A program made the position numbers and the translations under genes. Below are positions 8,054 through 14,970 of a stretch of 19,894 nucleotides of DNA, one piece after another. Every line of letters starts with the position of its first letter. Position 1 is the stretch's first letter. The DNA is from Nitrososphaera sp035760305. GTDB taxonomy: Archaea > Thermoproteota > Nitrososphaeria > Nitrososphaerales > Nitrososphaeraceae. Below the pieces are notes generated by a model. It was not told the DNA's origin and did no database searches. It saw only the letters and a program-made list of their open reading frames with translations. The DNA is taken from contig DASTTF010000045.1 of the NCBI GenBank assembly GCA_035760305.1, forward strand, positions 1 through 19,894, given 5' to 3'.

Positions 8054-10369
8054 CTACTGGAAGCCAGAGGTCACGGCGCCGTACAGCGTCTCAAGCCTGT
8101 TGGCGGCAGAGTAGCGGTGCTCCCCCTGGAACTCTATTTCGACGTTTGTGGGCGCCAGATCCTCTCCTCCCCTGACCATCACTTCGACCCTTTCGTCGTT
8201 GGAATACATGTCGCCGTTTAGCAGCAGGTCGGCAGTCCCAGACACGACATAGCTGTCAACCCCGGCCGGCCTTGCCACCTGCGGGTTCAGGTCCACTATC
8301 TGGAAGGTGTCGTGGTCCCTGCTCCTCTGCGAGTCAAGCTCTACGTTTTCGTTAGAGTCTTCCCTTGCGGAAACAAAGTATGCCGACAGGCTTGCGCGCA
8401 CCGGGTCTTCGTCGTCGACCCTGAGCGCAAACGACCCTGACATCACAAACGGCCCCTCGGGGCGCGTCTCGTTCGAGGTTATTGTGAATATGTCTCCCCG
8501 GATGTTGAGCGGCGCCTGCACGTTGAACTGCTCCTGCGCCGTCTCCGTAACCCTGTCGTACACCGCTGTCACCACTATGTTCCGGTCTTCGCCGTCGTCA
8601 GGTATGCTCACGAGCCCTGCGCCGCCAAACGGGGTCTGGACCCAGCTGCCGGGCGACGCGCTCACAAACGCCAGCTCGCCAAAGTTTGCAAAGAATATTG
8701 GGTAGGTGCCGGGCGGAAGATCCTCAACTCTCAGCTCGGTGAACCCCTGCTCCACCTTGTCGCCGGTGCCGTCATAGACCGTGACGAACAGGCCCTGCAC
8801 GGGGTTTCCGTCCGTGTCTTCGGCGCGGAGCGTGAGCGTGTTCTCTGACTCTGTCGGAGGCGCTGGGGGCGGCGGGCTCTCGCTGTACATGGCAGTGACG
8901 GTGGCGTTTCTGCCTTCCCTGACGGTTATGAGCCCCGAGCCGCCGTCAGGCGTGTCCATCCACCTTCCCGGCTCTGCCGACTCAAAGTCAAAGTCCCCAA
9001 AGTCAGAGTAGAACACGGAATAAGTCCCTTCTTCAAGCTCGACTTCCAACGGGGTCTCGCCGGACTCTGCCACCTGGCCGTTGCTTGCGTCGAATATGGC
9101 GACTGGCGCGTCACTGAGCGCCTGCGCGTTGTCCGTGGCCGAAACCGCGGTAAAGCGCAGGGTCGCCGGCCCCTCGCTCTGCCCGTCCGGTTCCACGATG
9201 TTGACGTTTTCGACGATGTTGGTCTGCTCGGTCCTGACCACCACTTCTGCGCTGCCCGCGTTTACCGTCGTCGGCACGATTATCACGGTGTTGAACGATC
9301 CTTCGATGTTTGTAATCACGTTTGTTATCTGGACGTTGTTGATGAATATCTGCACCGGCGTGTTTGGCTGGAAGCTGTCCCCGCTGATTGCAAGCGGAGA
9401 GCCCGGCTCAGCGTCTGATTCGTCAACCTGCACGCTTGCCTCTCCGCTCGTGGCAGTCTGGTTGCCCTCTGTCTGGTTCTGCGCAGTGGCATTGTCTTCA
9501 GGGGCCGGCATGATCAACGGCACGTCTGTTCCATCGACTGCACCATCTGTCATATTCTGCTCCCCCGTTGCATTGTCGGCAATAATCCCTTCGCCTGCAG
9601 CAGGCTGTGCGATCACGGACAGTTCTGACACGGCCGCCGCGCCGTCTTCTTCGACGGCAAGGACTGCATATTCGCCTTCGGCCTGCGGAGCCGCCACCGT
9701 TACTGCAAACGATCCCTGCCCGTCTGTGCTCGCAGAGCCTGCCAGGCTGCTTTCGTAGCCTTCGTCAGGATCTGAGGTGATCGTCAGGCTGCCAACCTCC
9801 CCAATGTCCGTAGTGTTGCCGTCTGAAATAGAGACCGCGCATTCGTCATATGAGCCAGATGGTGCTTCGAGGCTGACGAGCCCGTCGCTTACGTCGCCTT
9901 CCGCGAGTTCTTGATCGTCGCATTCAAGGCCGAGCGTGCCGTTCTCAGGCGCCTCTTCAAGCACTACGAGTATGTTGCCCTGCGCGGCGCTTGTGGTGGC
10001 GTCTTGATCGCCGCTCAGGCCGAGCAGATCTTCCAGCGCGTCCAGGGCGTCGTCAAGGAAATTGCCGCTCTCTGGCTCGGCGCTTGCTGCCGAACTCTGG
10101 TTTGCAGAGACCTCCTGCAGAATGAACGCGCTGCCGTTTGTCAGGTTGGCCTGCGCTGCGGACATGATGTAAATCGAGACTTCGGCATCTGAGCCAAAGC
10201 CGCTTCCGTCGACTTCTATTTCAGAGCCCGGGCGGGCTTGTGTGCTGCTGAGCGTAATTTCAGCCTGCCCCGCTGCTTGTTCCTGGGCGCCTGCAAGGTA
10301 AAAAGGGCCGGTACCGGAAGCAACGACGAGTGTGGCTACCAAAACGGCGATTAAAGATCGGGATATCAT
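8054..10369 (-). CDS. Large secreted repeat protein with Ig-like and carboxypeptidase-regulatory-like domains
   Basis: A 771-residue predicted extracellular protein. The first 28 residues form a signal peptide: MISRS, a hydrophobic core (LIAVLVATLVVAS) and a likely cut after LAGA. An Ig-like/TIG-like segment follows (GSEIEVDGSGFGSDAEVSIYI, about 48-68), then a low-complexity acidic region, a second Ig-like segment (PLAISGDSFQPNTPVQIFI), and two tandem related units at about 403-495 and 510-604 sharing the pattern GTYxxFxxxFGxxxFxSAxPGxWxxTPxGGxGLxxxxxxRNxxVTAxY. A proline linker separates the two units. A unique C-terminal domain ends the protein. Many N-x-S/T sequons suggest glycosylation. 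There is no C-terminal anchor, so it may be released or bound to the S-layer. ATG 10369 is chosen over an upstream TTG (10387) because a TATA-like TTTTTATTCG is 27 nt upstream of the ATG. Function unknown. Confidence 0.85.
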   Translation of the reverse strand: MISRSLIAVLVATLVVASGTGPFYLAGAQEQAAGQAEITLSSTQARPGSEIEVDGSGFGSDAEVSIYIMSAAQANLTNGSAFILQEVSANQSSAASAEPESGNFLDDALDALEDLLGLSGDQDATTSAAQGNILVVLEEAPENGTLGLECDDQELAEGDVSDGLVSLEAPSGSYDECAVSISDGNTTDIGEVGSLTITSDPDEGYESSLAGSASTDGQGSFAVTVAAPQAEGEYAVLAVEEDGAAAVSELSVIAQPAAGEGIIADNATGEQNMTDGAVDGTDVPLIMPAPEDNATAQNQTEGNQTATSGEASVQVDESDAEPGSPLAISGDSFQPNTPVQIFINNVQITNVITNIEGSFNTVIIVPTTVNAGSAEVVVRTEQTNIVENVNIVEPDGQSEGPATLRFTAVSATDNAQALSDAPVAIFDASNGQVAESGETPLEVELEEGTYSVFYSDFGDFDFESAEPGRWMDTPDGGSGLITVREGRNATVTAMYSESPPPPAPPTESENTLTLRAEDTDGNPVQGLFVTVYDGTGDKVEQGFTELRVEDLPPGTYPIFFANFGELAFVSASPGSWVQTPFGGAGLVSIPDDGEDRNIVVTAVYDRVTETAQEQFNVQAPLNIRGDIFTITSNETRPEGPFVMSGSFALRVDDEDPVRASLSAYFVSAREDSNENVELDSQRSRDHDTFQIVDLNPQVARPAGVDSYVVSGTADLLLNGDMYSNDERVEVMVRGGEDLAPTNVEIEFQGEHRYSAANRLETLYGAVTSGFQ

Positions 10370-10442
10370 CTTTGCAGGCCGGCGCAATATCGAATAAAAA
10401 CAGAGACCATTCCGCCTCTGTAATTAAGATATGTAACTACAT

Positions 10443-10748
10443 TCAGGCGAAATGGCTCGGCGGCGAGCGCTTGCTGTTGTCGTCCTGCTGCGCCTGGCCC
10501 TTAACCTGGCTTTTAGACAGCGTGAACCTCTTGTCGTAAGGTATGACATAGAGCTTGACAGAGGTGTTTACGGCATAGTGCAGGGAGCCGTCCGGGTTCC
10601 TGTAGTTTGTGGCCACCCCGACTCTTTCAATGCCCACCTTTACCTTTACTATCGTGCCGTCTTCGAGCTTGAACGTCACGGTGTCGCCTTCGACAGTTGA
10701 GTAGTCCAGCATCTTGAATTCGATCTTGTCGGGCTTGTTCTCGCTCAT
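10443..10748 (-). CDS. Small beta-rich hypothetical protein, 101 aa
   Basis: Starting MSENKPDKIEFKMLDYS, the protein shows alternating beta-like segments (DTVTFKLEDGTIVKVKVGIERVGV, LHYAVNTSVKLYVIPYDKRF) and a polar, disordered tail rich in Gln, Ser and Lys. This resembles a small single-domain beta-barrel or Sm/SH3-like fold, but no specific family is recognised. A longer frame exists to 10790, but ATG 10748 is preferred because GCTTTTATAG (10771-10780, minus strand) is centred 27 nt upstream, giving a leaderless start. It is transcribed divergently from the TPR gene and follows the same strand direction as the secreted protein, with about 70 nt between. Confidence 0.7.
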   Translation of the reverse strand: MSENKPDKIEFKMLDYSTVEGDTVTFKLEDGTIVKVKVGIERVGVATNYRNPDGSLHYAVNTSVKLYVIPYDKRFTLSKSQVKGQAQQDDNSKRSPPSHFA

Positions 10749-10770
10749 ATGCGGATCATGCGCGGGCAGG

Positions 10771-10807
10771 CTATAAAAGCCTCGTGACACATCATAATCT
10801 ATTTATC
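10771..10807. promoter_or_regulatory. Back-to-back promoters between the small beta protein and the TPR gene
   Basis: Minus-strand GCTTTTATAG (10771-10780) is centred 27 nt from the ATG at 10748, and plus-strand TCTATTTATC (10798-10807) is centred 29 nt from the ATG at 10832. The two TATA-like boxes are only about 28 bp apart, so initiation complexes on both would compete or be co-regulated. Confidence 0.55.
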
Positions 10808-10831
10808 TGCGGAACAGGACATGTATTTTTG

Positions 10832-11944
10832 ATGGGCAGATTGTTTGGAAGGGACGGCAAGGATGCCCCTTCCGAAGACAGGAGGGAACCCGACTACAAC
10901 GACAGCGATTTTCAAAAGCGGGACCTCTACAGAAAGGGACTCAACCACATGTCGAACGAAAAGTTCCTCGATGCGATAAGGAGCTTTGACCTTGCGCTCA
11001 GGCTGGACTCGCAGTACGTCGACGCGTGGATCAAGAGGGGGTACGCCCATTTCCATTTAGGAGAATACACGGTTTCTATCGGCTCTTACGACAGGGCGCT
11101 GCAGACCGACGTCAACAACGCCGAGGCGTGGAACCTCAAGGGCCTCGCCTACTACAAGATGAAGAATTACGAAAAGGCGATCGAATGCTGCGAAAAGGCG
11201 ATCGACATAGACCCGAACGACGGCATGTCGTGGTACAACAAGGCGTGCTATCTCACGCTGAGCGGCAATGTCGACGAAGGACTCGACGCGCTCAAGAGAT
11301 CCATAGAGATAGACATTCAGAATGCGAGGAAGGCTGTGCGCGACAGGGACTTTGAAAGCGCGCGCGCAGAGGAGGGCTTCCGCAGGATCGTCGAAGTGGT
11401 CGTGCTCGAGTCGATAAGGCAGGGCTACGACTATGTCGGGAAAATAGTGTGGGTCACCGGCATGGACAAGATAGAGATTGAGGACGCGCTCATGCGGCTT
11501 TCCATGAAGGGCCTCGTGATACCAAGGGACAGGAAGACTTTTACCGGCAAGGAGGAATACTACGAGCTCCCCAAAGAGATCGCCGACAAGGTCGGCGTGA
11601 CAAAGCGCACCGGGCTTTTCAGCAGCAGGCAGGTTTCGGCCCCGATGCAGCAGCTAAAGGACATCAAGGAAGTCCTTGGCAGGGCGAGGGAGTCGATCGA
11701 AAAGGGCGACCTTGCGAGCACCCTGCAGTGCTTTGACGAGCTCGTTAGCCCCACAAAGCACGGGAGCGCCATGATGGAACAGTTCTTTGACGCGCACAGG
11801 GACCTCAGGCTCTACAAGATCAGGCTGCAGGACAAGGGCCAGGAGTACCTTAACGCGCACAAGTCGGATCTCGTCGACCTTGTGACAAAGATAGACCACG
11901 GCGTCGGAGCCGGAGTCGCCAGCAGGCCGCCGGCAAAAGATTAA
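10832..11944 (+). CDS. TPR-repeat protein with a possible winged-helix segment, 370 aa
   Basis: After a charged N-terminus (MGRLFGRDGK), at least four tetratricopeptide repeats run from about residue 28 to 165. They show the usual W/Y-G-A-P spacing, for example AWIKRGYAHFHLGEYTVSIG, AWNLKGLAYYKMKNYEKAIE and DPNDGMSWYNKACYLTLSG. Residues about 190-255 (VVVLESIRQGYDYVGKIVWV, IEIEDALMRLSMKGLVIPR, KEEYYELP) read like a winged helix-turn-helix. The C-terminal part is helical and charged. TPRs bind protein partners, so a scaffold or a signal-linked regulator is plausible; I have no specific role. A longer frame from 10784 exists, but ATG 10832 matches the TATA-like box at 10798-10807. It is the last GC-rich gene before the AT-rich region. 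Confidence 0.85.
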   Translation: MGRLFGRDGKDAPSEDRREPDYNDSDFQKRDLYRKGLNHMSNEKFLDAIRSFDLALRLDSQYVDAWIKRGYAHFHLGEYTVSIGSYDRALQTDVNNAEAWNLKGLAYYKMKNYEKAIECCEKAIDIDPNDGMSWYNKACYLTLSGNVDEGLDALKRSIEIDIQNARKAVRDRDFESARAEEGFRRIVEVVVLESIRQGYDYVGKIVWVTGMDKIEIEDALMRLSMKGLVIPRDRKTFTGKEEYYELPKEIADKVGVTKRTGLFSSRQVSAPMQQLKDIKEVLGRARESIEKGDLASTLQCFDELVSPTKHGSAMMEQFFDAHRDLRLYKIRLQDKGQEYLNAHKSDLVDLVTKIDHGVGAGVASRPPAKD

Positions 11945-11978
11945 CTTTTCGGTGCATAATACACTGTAGATACTGAGG

Positions 11979-12116
11979 CTAGCCTTCTTCAATGACTACC
12001 TTTTTACCCTTGAAAGTCATTTCGGGGATTCCCTTTAAGATCTCTAGCATCGCGCCGTTGGAGTCATTGGCTTCCCGACTCTTCGACCATCCACATGAAC
12101 ATAGTCGCAATACCAA
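11979..12116 (-). pseudogene. Possible short Cys-containing ORF or gene remnant
   Basis: A minus-strand frame open for 48 codons (stop codons at 12126 and 11979) encodes a coding-like peptide with CSCGWSKSREAND near its start and a C-terminal strand-like segment TFKGKKVVIEEG. No ATG begins it; TTG at 12116 would give 45 residues, and ATG at 12050 only 23. The CxC-G motif and natural-looking residue mix suggest a real or recently lost small protein. It may be the 3' remainder of a truncated gene. No family recognised. Confidence 0.3.
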
Positions 12117-12193
12117 GATTAGCCGTTAGCTACTCGCAACTTATTTGGTTTGCTACTATATCTAGTGGGCAATCGCTGAAGGCGTTCTCTAAA

Positions 12194-12325
12194 TCAAGTG
12201 GAATGTGGGGCAGGATTTGGATATTTGCAGGAGGAACAAGGTACCGTCCCCATACGCGTAATGTCGCGAGAACTTAGCACACTATTTGACTGTCCACAGT
12301 ATCTGCAGTTAAAAACTAGAACCAC
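12194..12325 (-). CDS. Candidate zinc-ribbon microprotein
   Basis: The frame carries two CxxC pairs, NCRYCGQ and VPCSSCKY, 19 residues apart between the inner cysteines, as in a zinc ribbon, and ends with PNPAPHST. The frame is open up to a TTG at 12376, but GTG at 12325, about 29 nt after a TAAACTTTAT box, would give 43 residues and begin just before the ribbon. Such microproteins in archaea are often DNA- or RNA-binding, but nothing here fixes the role. The start codon is uncertain and the gene itself is only moderately supported. Confidence 0.4.
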   Translation of the reverse strand: MVLVFNCRYCGQSNSVLSSRDITRMGTVPCSSCKYPNPAPHST

Positions 12326-12386
12326 TACTAGAATACCACAACACAACGGATAAAGTTTATGCAGTTCTTCAGCCAAATACTGGAAG

Positions 12387-12394
12387 CTATATAG
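12387..12394. promoter_or_regulatory. Palindromic TATA-like box
   Basis: CTATATAG is self-complementary and centred about 29 nt upstream of the ATG at 12420 (plus). It could also serve the minus-strand zinc-ribbon candidate that starts somewhere below 12376. It supports expression of the 12420 gene. Confidence 0.45.
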
Positions 12395-12419
12395 GCAGTA
12401 ACAGCATAGCCAGACAGTG

Positions 12420-12599
12420 ATGAAACCATTCGAAACAAGATCTGCCTCATCCAGTACAAAGAAATCATCCGGTTTTTGTATAATATGTGGATCAATCGCG
12501 ACAAAAGAGGCGTTATTTCAGCTAGAAGGTGCAGTCGTGCTCCAGAGATACTGTGACAAGTGTCTTACAAATGCCAGTTACGTGGAGAGATCTCATTAG
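12420..12599 (+). CDS. Small zinc-finger protein, 59 aa
   Basis: A Ser/Thr/Lys-rich N-terminus leads into CIICGSIATKEALFQLEG and RYCDKCL, that is CxxC-(about 20)-CxxC, the arrangement of a treble-clef or ribbon zinc site. The C-terminal tail is short. A GTG at 12417 directly precedes the ATG; I use the ATG, which is about 29 nt from the CTATATAG box. Function unknown; nucleic-acid binding or a protein-protein adaptor role are common for such proteins. Base use is AT-rich like its neighbours and unlike the core genes, which fits acquired DNA. Confidence 0.6.
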   Translation: MKPFETRSASSSTKKSSGFCIICGSIATKEALFQLEGAVVLQRYCDKCLTNASYVERSH

Positions 12600-12635
12600 A
12601 ACGTGCTCCCTCTCCCCGCTGCACTTTCTTGAATC

Positions 12636-12908
12636 CTAGCCGCTTATTCTGAAAGTCTTTTCCAATATCCCCTTGTAAGTTTCTGCCAAGACTTTATGTC
12701 GATATGCGCCCTGTAAGTTGCCGGCTTTTTCTTCTAATTCCATTTGCGTCAATTCAATGACCAGCTTTTCAAGGTAATATCGATGATTTCCATCTTGTAT
12801 CTTTTCCAAGACTTCATCTATGTATCTACGATTGGCGTCAACTTTCCCTTCTACAATCCTATTTAGCATGTCCCGTAAACTGCTGTTCGGCTTATCGGAA
12901 GTTGACAT
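12636..12908 (-). CDS. Small helical hypothetical protein, 90 aa
   Basis: The protein is charged and almost wholly helical by eye: SLRDMLNRIVEGKVDANRRY, YLEKLVIELTQMELEEKAG, and a C-terminal AETYKGILEKTFRISG. It has no cysteines and no membrane segment. Unknown family; a coiled-coil dimer is plausible. ATG 12908 is the first start in frame. ATTAAATC at 12941-12948 (GATTTAAT on the coding strand) is about 36 nt upstream and matches the core of the promoter motif found before both paralogues in this region. Confidence 0.65.
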   Translation of the reverse strand: MSTSDKPNSSLRDMLNRIVEGKVDANRRYIDEVLEKIQDGNHRYYLEKLVIELTQMELEEKAGNLQGAYRHKVLAETYKGILEKTFRISG

Positions 12909-13091
12909 AATGCGACTGTTTGTATTAAGACGTTGCCCTAATTAAATCAAGTAGGGACCTTATGCTATAACATGGTTACATGTGTTCTCGCATTTTCATT
13001 AGTTCCTAATAACGCTCTTTACCTATGGAACATTGCGAGTAGGGCTTGCTATCCAATAAAGATCCAGTCAAAAAACCCCTGAAATCCCTAA

Positions 13092-13274
13092 CTAGGACCG
13101 GGAAACTATGGAGTGGTCTTTGAATCTCTTACAATCACAGACGCCGAAAACACACCTGGATTTCCCGCTAATGTGATATTCCCTTTTATGCCCGCAGGAA
13201 CAGAACGTCCTTGGATGCAATAGATAAAATAACTTCCCTTTCGTACTTTTTAAGGGCTTTCCCGCCGTCTGCAT
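13092..13274 (-). CDS. Small Cys/His zinc-binding protein, 60 aa
   Basis: After a Lys-rich N-terminus the protein reads FCSCGHKREYHISGKSRC and then VCDCKRFKD, giving a CxCxH...H...C....CxC set that very likely binds zinc. This compact pattern recurs in small archaeal proteins of unknown role, as far as I recall. ATG 13274 is supported by TATATATC at 13299-13306 on the opposite strand, centred 28 nt upstream. It is a single-gene unit flanked by about 180-195 nt non-coding stretches. Function unknown; interaction with nucleic acid or a larger complex is possible. Confidence 0.65.
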   Translation of the reverse strand: MQTAGKPLKSTKGKLFYLLHPRTFCSCGHKREYHISGKSRCVFGVCDCKRFKDHSIVSRS

Positions 13275-13470
13275 ACTTTAAGAGATTGTTACCTGTCGTA
13301 TATATCTCCGCGTGTAATAATTTATGAATACTGATTTTGAAAAAGGGTGAATCGCGGGCTTGCTATCAGCCGGCGGCGGTGATTGGGTGTGGGGGATAAT
13401 TTATGCGCCTGCTAGTGTGATCAGGCTAGAGCCATGAGCTCCAACAGCGTCTTGTTCCGTTGTAGGTACT

Positions 13471-13689
13471 TTATTCCGTCAAGTGGGTGCTATAGGGCTT
13501 GGCGGAGCTCGGGCTTGCAGTCCCCTTCCTAACCAGAAACTTCTTCATGGCCTGGCTCCTTCGGTAGTGTTCGACGCCTTCTTCGGTATATCTCAGGGCT
13601 TCTTGGCCATAAGTTAATCTGGGACCTTTGCGATTATCAGTCACAGACACCGTTCTACGTTCAGCTTCATGGGAACTATTGGCAGGCAT
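13471..13689 (-). CDS. Small hypothetical protein, paralogue A of the island pair, 72 aa
   Basis: Residues 25-70 (LTYGQEALRYTEEGVEHY through YSTHL) align without gaps to residues 9-54 of the protein at 17454-17729, with 26 of 46 identical by my hand count. The shared pattern is LTYG.....L.YTEE...H..RS....K.L.RK.TA.PS.AK.Y.THL: a short helical, basic, DNA-binding-like sequence, but of no family I know. The N-terminus differs between the copies. ATG 13689 lies 30 nt from the centre of the AT-rich palindrome at 13710-13728. The protein ends two residues after THL, unlike the longer copy. Confidence 0.65.
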   Translation of the reverse strand: MPANSSHEAERRTVSVTDNRKGPRLTYGQEALRYTEEGVEHYRRSQAMKKFLVRKGTASPSSAKPYSTHLTE

Positions 13690-13709
13690 TAACAGTGTAT
13701 CATGCGTTC

Positions 13710-13728
13710 AAAAAGATTAAATCTTTTT
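13710..13728. promoter_or_regulatory. 19-bp perfect palindrome upstream of paralogue A
   Basis: AAAAAGATTAAATCTTTTT is a perfect inverted repeat with 9-bp arms around a single A at 13719. The centre is 30 nt upstream of the ATG at 13689, so its minus-strand GATTTAAT core may be the TATA box. The core 14-mer AAAAGATTAAATCT recurs at 17798-17811 next to paralogue B. It could be a promoter, an operator, or both. Confidence 0.55.
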
Positions 13729-13867
13729 CACAAAGACAATAGCAGCGTTTTGCAGGCTGAGAGCTATATAAGATTCAGTCATTGGTCTATCCGAACCTAC
13801 GATCTCTATTGGCTTCTTTCGTCAAAACCTTTGATGCCTAGATATTCTCCAAGAATTCCCAGAGCCA

Positions 13868-14368
13868 TCAAAGCATGTCGATGATAGACGTCGGTATCGA
13901 CCTTTTTCTCCCCACAATCTGTACGATCTCGCTCCATATGACATCTTTGACGCTACCCATGGCCTTCACTTCTTCAAGCAGGTCGAGCAATTGAGAGTTA
14001 TCTTTGATAATTACCTCGGCCCTGAGGTCGATTGTGTGCTCTCCAATGCTTCTTCCTACATACACTACTTCATCACGATCCAGCAACTTTTCTGCTATCG
14101 CAGTGGTGCTACCGCCTCCTGTATAGATTAACAAGTCCACACGCCTGTATCCCAAATCTTTCAGCTTCAGGGAGTATGTAAATTCAAGAAAATGCTTTTC
14201 CAGGTAATTACGCCTTCGCTGCACAGTCGTCCTAGGAATCCCAAGTTTTGCTGCCAATTCATGGGATGAAACCCTACCGTTAGGGTTGAGGAGAACTTTC
14301 AGCATCTTCTTGTCAACATCTGACAAATTCCTAATTTGAGATGGGATCAACCGCTTTGAATCCCTCAT
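13868..14368 (-). CDS. Lrp/AsnC-like winged-helix transcriptional regulator, 166 aa
   Basis: The N-terminal part (LSDVDKKMLKVLLNPNGRVS, SHELAAKLGIPRTTVQRRRNYLEK, about 15-58) is a typical Lrp/AsnC helix-turn-helix with an Arg-rich recognition helix. The C-terminal part (about 75-150) has alternating strands and helices compatible with a RAM-like ligand or oligomerisation domain (VVYVGRSIGEHTIDLRAEVI, then SQLLDLLEEVKAMGSVKDVI). It would bind DNA as a dimer or higher oligomer. ATG 14368 follows GGAAGGAT, and an AT-rich TTATAATATTATAG box lies about 15-27 nt upstream. The promoter region shared with the 14568 gene contains repeated TTAACAAA sites, which may be its operators. Codon use is AT-rich like the accessory region. 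Confidence 0.8.
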   Translation of the reverse strand: MRDSKRLIPSQIRNLSDVDKKMLKVLLNPNGRVSSHELAAKLGIPRTTVQRRRNYLEKHFLEFTYSLKLKDLGYRRVDLLIYTGGGSTTAIAEKLLDRDEVVYVGRSIGEHTIDLRAEVIIKDNSQLLDLLEEVKAMGSVKDVIWSEIVQIVGRKRSIPTSIIDML

Positions 14369-14451
14369 ATCCTTCCACTCTATAATATTATAAATAAATG
14401 CTCAGGGATTTAAACAATACGCTAGATAAGGGCTTAGTAAATTAAGTGCCG

Positions 14452-14516
14452 TTTGTTAACGACTTATTTAACAAAATGTTGACTTTTTTTTAACAAAACC
14501 TACTTTGTACACAAAG
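14452..14516. promoter_or_regulatory. Cluster of TTAACAAA-type sites between divergent genes
   Basis: TTTGTTAA at 14452-14459 is inverted relative to TTAACAAAA at 14468-14476, and the same 9-mer repeats at 14490-14498, exactly 22 bp further (about two helical turns). A separate inverted repeat CTTTGT-AC-ACAAAG spans 14503-14516. The array sits between the Lrp-like regulator (starts 14368) and the TATATATA box before the 14568 gene. It looks like an operator region; which protein binds is inference. Confidence 0.5.
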
Positions 14517-14535
14517 CCGATACGGGCCCACAATC

Positions 14536-14548
14536 ATTATATATAATT
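14536..14548 (+). promoter_or_regulatory. Strong TATA box before the 14568 gene
   Basis: ATTATATATAATT is one of the clearest TATA-like boxes in the window, centred about 25 nt upstream of the ATG at 14568. This supports a leaderless transcript beginning at that ATG, which matters for judging the frameshift downstream. Confidence 0.55.
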
Positions 14549-14567
14549 GGCCATGAGAAAAACGGTG

Positions 14568-14868
14568 ATGAGTCTCGATGGACTTGCACGAGGTGAGTTA
14601 GAAATCGCGATTGATAGAGCGATCAGGACAACTATTCCAGCATTTGTGGGGCACTTTAGAAGTAATGGCATTCAAAAAAAGGCTTTCCATTAAGAAGGAA
14701 TCAGATTACTTAGTGGGGTTAGCGCATGGAGCACTGACAGCTTTATGCATGCCCGAATTTGCTAAGATTCGTCATAGAGAGATGAATTCGTCAGAGTTTA
14801 ACGAAATGATGGAGATCATATACGCCCGTACTGACGAATTTAGAGATTCTATATTTCGAATGGCCTGA
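14568..14868 (+). pseudogene. Small gene with apparent +1 frameshift at an A7 run
   Basis: From ATG 14568 the frame reads MSLDGLARGELEIAIDRA and on through FVGHFRSNGIQ, then reaches seven As (14674-14680) and stops at TAA 14691-14693. The +1 frame from the same A-run continues as RLSIKKESDYLVGLAHGALT and ends FRDSIFRMA at TGA 14866-14868. Dropping one A joins them into 99 residues of consistent helical, charged composition. ATG 14568 is supported by a TATA box 25 nt upstream. Alternatives are a separate 67-residue gene from ATG 14665 in the second frame, a sequencing error in the homopolymer, or slippage making the full protein. Family unknown. The operator-like array upstream suggests the regulator at 13868-14368 controls it. 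Confidence 0.5.
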
Positions 14869-14970
14869 TATCACTTGATTTTATCCGATGGCCATTCTTC
14901 CCGTTTGCTAGCGGGCTAAACCTCAAGGCTCTAAGGGGAGTAGTTGAGCAGTTTTTTGATTTTCATTCGA

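Larger units (their letters stand above)
11945..12386. other. AT-rich stretch at the start of the accessory region
   Basis: Base composition falls sharply right after the TPR gene stop. Apart from two short minus-strand reading frames listed separately (11979-12116 and 12194-12325), I see no convincing gene. There is no tRNA, no integrase fragment and no obvious long repeat at this edge. Confidence 0.5.

Noticed and set aside
12095..12277. Plus-strand 60-codon ORF
   Set aside because: Low-complexity, no promoter at a suitable distance, and antisense to the better zinc-ribbon and Cys-containing frames.
13021..13370. Shared 12-mer GGGCTTGCTATC near 13046 and 13356
   Set aside because: Too short to be meaningful and the flanks do not extend the match.
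13702..13884. Plus-strand 60-codon ORF
   Set aside because: It begins by translating through the AT-rich palindrome, overlaps the end of the regulator gene, and has no promoter or coding-like composition.
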